A stretch of DNA of 64,000 nt from Streptomyces sp. NBC_00523 (GTDB taxonomy: Bacteria; Actinomycetota; Actinomycetes; Streptomycetales; Streptomycetaceae): assembly GCF_036346615.1 (NCBI RefSeq), contig NZ_CP107836.1, positions 6,572,001 to 6,636,000 on the forward strand, given 5' to 3'. Of this stretch, positions 59,647 through 64,000 are shown one piece after another (positions within the stretch are counted from its first letter, which is position 1; the number at the start of each line of letters is the position of its first letter). Below the pieces are notes generated by a model, which did no database searches, was not told the origin of the DNA, and saw nothing but the letters and a program-made list of their open reading frames with translations. The translations under genes were made by a program, and so were the position numbers.

Positions 59647-62280
59647 ATGAAGCCGTCCCGGCCGCTTTATGAGCGCGAACCGGAACTCGCCACTGCCGCA
59701 CAAGCCATCGACTCGCTCTGCGGGGCACAGGCCACCGGCGGGCTGCTGATCTACAGCGGCGAGGCAGGCATCGGCAAGACCGCGCTCCTGGACGAGATCC
59801 GGGCCATGGCGGCGGACCGGTGCACCATCTGGTCGGCACGCGGCGGTGAGACGGTCACCTCGGTGCCGTTCCACGTCGTACGGCAGCTGCTCCAGCCGGC
59901 CCTGGGCCAGTTCCCGCCCGACGAAGTACGGGCCCTGTTCGGCCCCTGGTTCGACAGCGCCGCCCCGGCCCTGGGGCTCGCCGAGCCCTCCGGCCCGCAG
60001 CCCGATCCGCAGGGTGTCCGCGACGGCCTCGACTACGTCGTGAAGCGGCTCGCCTCCCGGCTCAGCCACCGTCCGCTGCTCCTCATCATCGACGACGCCC
60101 ACTGGGCGGACGGCGAATCCCTGGCCTGGCTCTCCTCGTTCACCGCCCGCCTCGGCGACCTGCGCGTGCTCGTCGTCCAGGCCCACCGCCCGGAGGAGCT
60201 GGCCGCCCGCGAGGCCGCGCGCAACGCGGCCGACGGCCACCCCGCGCAGATCCGCGTCGCCCTGCGTGCCCTCACCCCGGACGCCACCGCCGAACTGGTC
60301 CGCGCCACCCTCGGCGAGCACGCCGACGACCCGTTCTGTCGTGAGGTCTGGGCCGTCACCGGCGGCAATCCCTACGAGGCGGTCGAGCTCGTCGCCAAGG
60401 TCCAGGACAAGGAGCTGGCCCCACTGGAGGAGTCCGCCGGGCTCCTGCGCGAACTCGGCGCCTCCGCCCGGGGCAGCGGCCTCGTTGCCCGCCTCGAACG
60501 GCTCGGCACCAACGCCAACCGGTTCGCCTGGGCGGCCGCCGTCCTCGGCACCGACATCTCCCAGGACGTCGCCGCGTCCCTGGCCGGGATGAGCTCCGCC
60601 GAGGCCGCGGACTGCACGGCCCGGCTGCGCGAGGCCCGTATCGTCACCGGCTTCGACCCGCTGGAGTTCGTGCACCCGCTGATCGCCTCGGCCGTCTACC
60701 GCTCCATCCCGCCCGCCACCCGCACCGCGATGCACGGCCGGGCCGCCTGGGCCATCACCAACGCCGGGCTCGGCCCCGCCGCGGCCTCCCGCCACCTGCT
60801 CGAAGTCCACCCGGACGACGACCAGGAACTCGTCGCACAGCTGCGGGCCGCCGCGAACCAGCACCTCGCCGTCGGCGCCCCCGAGGCCGCCCGGCGCTGC
60901 CTGGAACGCGCGCTCGAAGAGCCGCCGCGCCACGACGTACGCGCCACTCTGCTGTACGAGCTGGGCTGCGCGACGCTGCTCAGCTCCCCGGCCACCACCG
61001 TGCAGCACCTGCGCGCCGCCCTGGACATGCCGGGCCTCGTGGACGATCTGCGGGTGGACGCCACGTTCCGGCTCGCCGCCGCGCTGTCCCACAACAACCA
61101 GCTCAAGGAGGCGGCCCTGGCCCTCGCGGCCGAGGCCGAGCGCACGGCACCGGGACCCGGTCTGATGCGGCTCCAGGCCGCCCACTTCCTCTGGGAGGGC
61201 ATGCAGGCCACCGAGGAGGACGGCCCCGGCCGCTCGCGCCGGCTCGCCGCCAACGCCGACCACCTCAAGGGCCGGGACAACGCCGAACGCGCCCTGCTCA
61301 CGCTCCGCGCCTTCGACGCCATGCTGCGCGGCGAGAACGCCGAGGTCATCGTCGACTTCTGCGAGCGCGCCCTGGTGAACGGCCACCCCGCACGCGGACT
61401 CGGCTGGACCGACTCGGAGTGGGGCTTCGAGCTCCCCGCCATGGTCGGGATCACCTACGCCTTCACGGACCGGCTCGACCGCGCCGAGGAGCTGTTCGGT
61501 GAGGCGGTCCGGGCCTTCGAGATCTCCGGCTGGAGTGGCGCCCACCTGGCCTTCGCGCACACCCTGCTCGGCCTGGTCCACCGCCGCCGGGGCCGCCTCG
61601 CCGAGGCGGAGGGCTTCCTGCGCGAGGGACTGCGCCTCGCGGACCGCGTCGGCAGCGGGCTCCCCGTCCACTGGGACGCGGCCTGCCTGCTCATCGACAC
61701 CCTGCTCGCCCGGGGCCGGGTCCCCGAGGCCCGCAAGGTCGCCGACCACTACGACTTCGGTCTGCCGTACCCGAGCGCCATGGTGCTGCCGGACGCGCCG
61801 TGCGTCCGGGGCCGCCTGCTGCTGGCCGAAGGCCGTACGAAGGAAGCGGTGACCGAGCTGGAGGCGGCCGGGCGCTCGCTGGAACCGCGCGGCAGGTTCA
61901 ACGGCATCTGGGGCCCCTGGGCCGGCGACCTGGCCCGTGCCCTCGCCGACGACGACCCAGGCCGCGCCGCCCAGCTCGCCAACACGGCCCGGGTCCACGC
62001 GGAGCGCTTCGGCACGGAGACCGCGATCGGCGAGGCCCTGCGCTGCGTGGCCCTCTTCGCGCGCCCGGAGGAGTCCGTGCACCTCCTCGGCGAGGCGGTC
62101 CGCCATCTGGAGGCGTCACCCTCCGGTTACGAGTTCGCCCAGGCCCTGGTCGACTACGGCATCGCCACCCGCTCGCCCCGCGAACTGGCCCGCGCGCACA
62201 AACTGGCCACCGCCTGCGGGGCGGAAGGACTGGCCGCCCGCGCCGAGCAGGCACGCGCGTCGATCCGGTCCACCGAGTGA
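59647..62280 (+). CDS. LAL-like AAA ATPase lacking the LuxR DNA-binding domain
   Basis: The 877-residue product starts at ATG 59647. The N-terminal ATPase has Walker A (GEAGIGKT at 38-45) and Walker B (LLLIIDDAHWAD near 143). A winged region and a long array of TPR-like helices follow to the end. Typical LAL regulators of this length end in a LuxR HTH; here the C-terminus (LATACGAEGLAARAEQARASIRSTE) has none. It may act by protein contacts rather than DNA binding, or be a shortened regulator. tRNA-Pro follows 50 bases later. Confidence 0.85.
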   Translation: MKPSRPLYEREPELATAAQAIDSLCGAQATGGLLIYSGEAGIGKTALLDEIRAMAADRCTIWSARGGETVTSVPFHVVRQLLQPALGQFPPDEVRALFGPWFDSAAPALGLAEPSGPQPDPQGVRDGLDYVVKRLASRLSHRPLLLIIDDAHWADGESLAWLSSFTARLGDLRVLVVQAHRPEELAAREAARNAADGHPAQIRVALRALTPDATAELVRATLGEHADDPFCREVWAVTGGNPYEAVELVAKVQDKELAPLEESAGLLRELGASARGSGLVARLERLGTNANRFAWAAAVLGTDISQDVAASLAGMSSAEAADCTARLREARIVTGFDPLEFVHPLIASAVYRSIPPATRTAMHGRAAWAITNAGLGPAAASRHLLEVHPDDDQELVAQLRAAANQHLAVGAPEAARRCLERALEEPPRHDVRATLLYELGCATLLSSPATTVQHLRAALDMPGLVDDLRVDATFRLAAALSHNNQLKEAALALAAEAERTAPGPGLMRLQAAHFLWEGMQATEEDGPGRSRRLAANADHLKGRDNAERALLTLRAFDAMLRGENAEVIVDFCERALVNGHPARGLGWTDSEWGFELPAMVGITYAFTDRLDRAEELFGEAVRAFEISGWSGAHLAFAHTLLGLVHRRRGRLAEAEGFLREGLRLADRVGSGLPVHWDAACLLIDTLLARGRVPEARKVADHYDFGLPYPSAMVLPDAPCVRGRLLLAEGRTKEAVTELEAAGRSLEPRGRFNGIWGPWAGDLARALADDDPGRAAQLANTARVHAERFGTETAIGEALRCVALFARPEESVHLLGEAVRHLEASPSGYEFAQALVDYGIATRSPRELARAHKLATACGAEGLAARAEQARASIRSTE

Positions 62281-62330
62281 GGTAATGTTTTCCCTGCAGC
62301 CACCACCCGGCCGGACCGGGTGAACGGCAG

Positions 62331-62404
<74 letters not shown>

Positions 62405-62425
62405 CTCATAGGAGTCGCAGGTCAG

Positions 62426-62457
62426 AGGCCGGTTTCGGAATTTTCCGAGACCGGCCT
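62426..62457 (+). terminator. terminator hairpin after the second tRNA-Pro
   Basis: A 13-bp stem with one G.U pair (62426-62438 with 62445-62457) and an AATTTT loop. It shares GCCGGTTTCGGA and TCCGAGACCGGCC with the hairpin at 23015-23058. Confidence 0.85.
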
Positions 62458-62709
62458 TCGATCGTTCTCGGGGACTGGGCGGGCAGTCTCTCTCGTAGGA
62501 GGCCCCCGGGGGGACTCGCAGGACGGGACGTAAGTGTGCGACGGTGGGCTGACACGAGACCGACCGTCGGCCCCGCCACGGGTGACGGTCTTTCGGGGAG
62601 CCGGGCGTTGCCCCCGTCCCGGGCATCCGGCCCCCTGCCATCGTCGTAGCCCCCCACGGGGGTGCTTCGCCCTTGGGCTCAACAACCCCCGGAAGGGGGC
62701 GCGCCCACC
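62458..62709. other. gap between tRNA-Pro and the STAS gene
   Basis: About 250 GC-rich bases with no supported gene. There is a small hairpin of the form CCCCC-ACG-GGGGG around 62652-62664 and a promoter should be present for the STAS gene, but I could not identify one. Confidence 0.4.
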
Positions 62710-63042
62710 ATGGACATCACCACCGCCATCCACGGCACATCCGCACGCATCACCCCGTGCGGCGACATCGACTCCGACACCCTCACCCCGCTGCGCGCGG
62801 CGGCCTCGGCACTCCCGGCGTACGTCACCGAGGTGCAGTGGGACCTGCGCGGCACACCCTTCATGGACGTCTCCGGCCTCCACCTCCTGCTGCCGCCGCG
62901 GGCGCGGGAAGGCGCCCCGGAGTGCAGGATCACCGTGACCGGACTTCAGCCCCAGCCCTTGCGCCTGCTGCTCCTCGCCGCCGACATGAACCCCGGCACC
63001 TTCGGCCCCGACCGGCTGACCGCGACACCCGCCGGGTCCTGA
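62710..63042 (+). CDS. STAS-domain protein (anti-sigma factor antagonist-like)
   Basis: ATG 62710 lies behind GGAAGGGGG and gives 110 residues. The single STAS domain shows ARITPCGDIDSDTL, then VQWDLRGTPFMDVSGLHLLL; the Ser in MDVSG aligns with the phosphorylation site of SpoIIAA-like proteins. Such proteins relieve an anti-sigma factor when unphosphorylated. No anti-sigma factor or sigma factor gene is adjacent, as is frequent in Streptomyces. Confidence 0.85.
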   Translation: MDITTAIHGTSARITPCGDIDSDTLTPLRAAASALPAYVTEVQWDLRGTPFMDVSGLHLLLPPRAREGAPECRITVTGLQPQPLRLLLLAADMNPGTFGPDRLTATPAGS

Positions 63043-63056
63043 CCGCCCGGCCCGCC

Positions 63057-63440
63057 TCAGTCCCGTACCAGACGGCGCAACGCACGGCGGGCCAGCGGCG
63101 CGTACGCGACCACGACCGGGGCGGGCCCGTCGAGGTGCAGCTCCGCCTCCGTGCCGGACGGCGTACGGGCCCGCACGGCGTGCCACAGACGCATCCGCAC
63201 GGGACCCACCCGGACGCGCCACTGCCAGGTACGGGCCCGATGGTCGACGGCCTCGACGACGAAGTCGACGCCCGGCCCCACCACGGGCACCACCCGCCCC
63301 CGCATGCCCGCCCGCAGCTCCGCCTCCGCCTCCACGGCCCGGATCTGCGGGGCCCACGAGCTCCAGGCGGCGGTCCGGACGTACCGCTTCCACACCGATT
63401 CCACAGGCGCCGCACCCACAGCGCGTACCGTTCTCCTCAC
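63057..63440 (-). CDS. SRPBCC-family (polyketide cyclase/START-like) protein
   Basis: GTG 63440 is the most likely start because it includes strand 1 (RTVRAVGAAPVESVWKRYV); GGAGG touches the GTG, so initiation may be weak or begin at GTG 63422. The 127-residue product matches SRPBCC proteins (WSSWAPQIRAVEAE, then GVDFVVEAVDHRARTWQWRVRVGPVRMRLWHAV). The fold binds hydrophobic ligands. It is convergent with the STAS gene. Confidence 0.8.
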   Translation of the reverse strand: MRRTVRAVGAAPVESVWKRYVRTAAWSSWAPQIRAVEAEAELRAGMRGRVVPVVGPGVDFVVEAVDHRARTWQWRVRVGPVRMRLWHAVRARTPSGTEAELHLDGPAPVVVAYAPLARRALRRLVRD

Positions 63441-63494
63441 CCTCCCAGCATGCGCACGGAAGTCCGGAGCGCGCCGGTCGGCGGGCAGTCCGCC

Positions 63495-63554
63495 AGGGCC
63501 TGTCGTCAAACTGCCGTCTGCCGGGCGGACGACGCCAGTTTGACGACAGGCCCT
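63495..63554. repeat. 60-bp palindromic element with 19-bp perfect terminal inverted repeats
   Basis: AGGGCCTGTCGTCAAACTG (63495-63513) is exactly inverted at 63536-63554. The interior has a further imperfect hairpin (63516-63530). It covers the stop codon of the Imm49-like gene. It resembles a small insertion-sequence-derived (MITE-like) element and can also act as a terminator. No transposase is present. Confidence 0.6.
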
Positions 63555-64000
63555 AGAAGGGTTCGGCGGTCCGCAGGAGGTCCAGCGGCAGGTAGGGGCT
63601 GTCCACGCGGACCGCCCACCCGCGACGGCGGGCGTGGCAGGCCAGGGCGAGCACGTCGAGGTTGACGGAGGCGTCGGGGTCGTCGCCTCGGTCGGCGACC
63701 TGGTGGTGCGCCCGGTGGGCTTCGAGCGCGTCGGCCAGGGCGAGGTTGAAGCTCTCCTCGTCACCCTCCACGAGTTGGGAGAGCAGCACGGCGGGCGGCA
63801 TGGGGAAGCCCCAGTCCTTGGCCTTCTCCGCCTCCCGCAGCGCCGGCTGGGCGGCCGTTTCGGGGTCGTCGCCCGTCAAGTAGGCGTGGAGGGCCTTGCG
63901 GTACGCGGCGAACGCGGAGCCGTCCGGCTGCGCGAAGACGGGGCCGGTGAGGACCAGCGGAGCGAGGTCCTCCCGTGCCCCGGTGATCAGGGCGAGGGAG
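63553..64000 (-). CDS. Imm49-like immunity protein, 5' end missing
   Basis: The frame is open from the right edge of the window to the stop (TAG, read at 63555-63553), about 148 residues. The tail reads VLLSQLVEGDEESFNLALADALEAHRAHHQV, then VNLDVLALACHARRRGWAVRVDSPYLPLDLLRTAEPF, matching my memory of the C-terminal end of immunity-49 family proteins. These are thought to protect against secreted polymorphic toxins. The toxin is not in the window. The N-terminus lies beyond 64000. Confidence 0.7.
   Translation of the reverse strand, partial: SLALITGAREDLAPLVLTGPVFAQPDGSAFAAYRKALHAYLTGDDPETAAQPALREAEKAKDWGFPMPPAVLLSQLVEGDEESFNLALADALEAHRAHHQVADRGDDPDASVNLDVLALACHARRRGWAVRVDSPYLPLDLLRTAEPF

Noticed and set aside
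62422..63393. Long minus-strand frame across the STAS gene and upstream gap
   Set aside because: It is antisense to the STAS gene, includes the tRNA terminator and has no domain signature.

Overview
The window reads as chromosomal DNA of a Streptomyces or a close relative. GC content is very high, GTG starts and ATGA/GTGA gene overlaps are common, TTA codons are almost absent, a conservon (cvnABCD) is present, and exported proteins often carry twin-arginine signal peptides. All calls come from reading the sequence; no database search was run.

Layout. Positions 1-2746 hold a truncated ArsR-type regulator and an exported C39-like peptidase coupled to an exported esterase. Positions 2838-7004 hold a five-gene conservon: sensor-like ATPase, roadblock protein, DUF742 protein, small GTPase and GAF protein. 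Positions 7005-22806 form a polymer-utilisation locus. A leftward group (M60 mucinase-like peptidase, PL8 polysaccharide lyase, DUF2264 protein), a LacI regulator and a 2-hydroxyacid dehydrogenase face a rightward operon (two CUT1 permeases, lipoprotein, M1 peptidase, beta-helix/discoidin protein). Both promoters carry the same LacI-type half-operator sequence. A tRNA-Pro(GGG) gene follows.

Positions 23093-26955 contain an unknown membrane protein, an AraC regulator, two decayed gene remnants (GlxA-like and succinate-semialdehyde dehydrogenase-like) and a HAD phosphatase. Positions 26966-35278 are a second sugar locus: LacI regulator, CUT1 ABC transporter, GH2 glycosidase and a convergent sialidase-like beta-propeller enzyme with a ricin domain. 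Two identical 16-bp palindromic sites mark its regulon, and the propeller gene has a TTA codon. Positions 35334-38823 hold a GntR/UTRA regulator, a Gfo/Idh/MocA dehydrogenase and a long-form GAPDH. Positions 38828-44974 hold an EF-G paralogue, a DUF2510 protein, a methyltransferase, an NTF2-like protein and an S66 peptidase.

Positions 44993-50668 are an L-lactate module: FadR-type regulator, lactate permease and lutABC, with three GGTC-N-GACC operators. Positions 50706-58539 hold a TauE permease, an APC permease, an unknown gene with two TTA codons, and a FGGY kinase followed by two FAD oxidoreductases. The right end (58552-64000) has a small membrane protein, a DUF309 protein, a LAL-like ATPase without a LuxR domain, a second identical tRNA-Pro(GGG), a STAS protein, a SRPBCC protein, a palindromic repeat and a truncated Imm49-like gene.

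Overall this is mostly catabolic accessory capacity: three transporter-plus-enzyme modules, each with its own regulator and recognisable operators.
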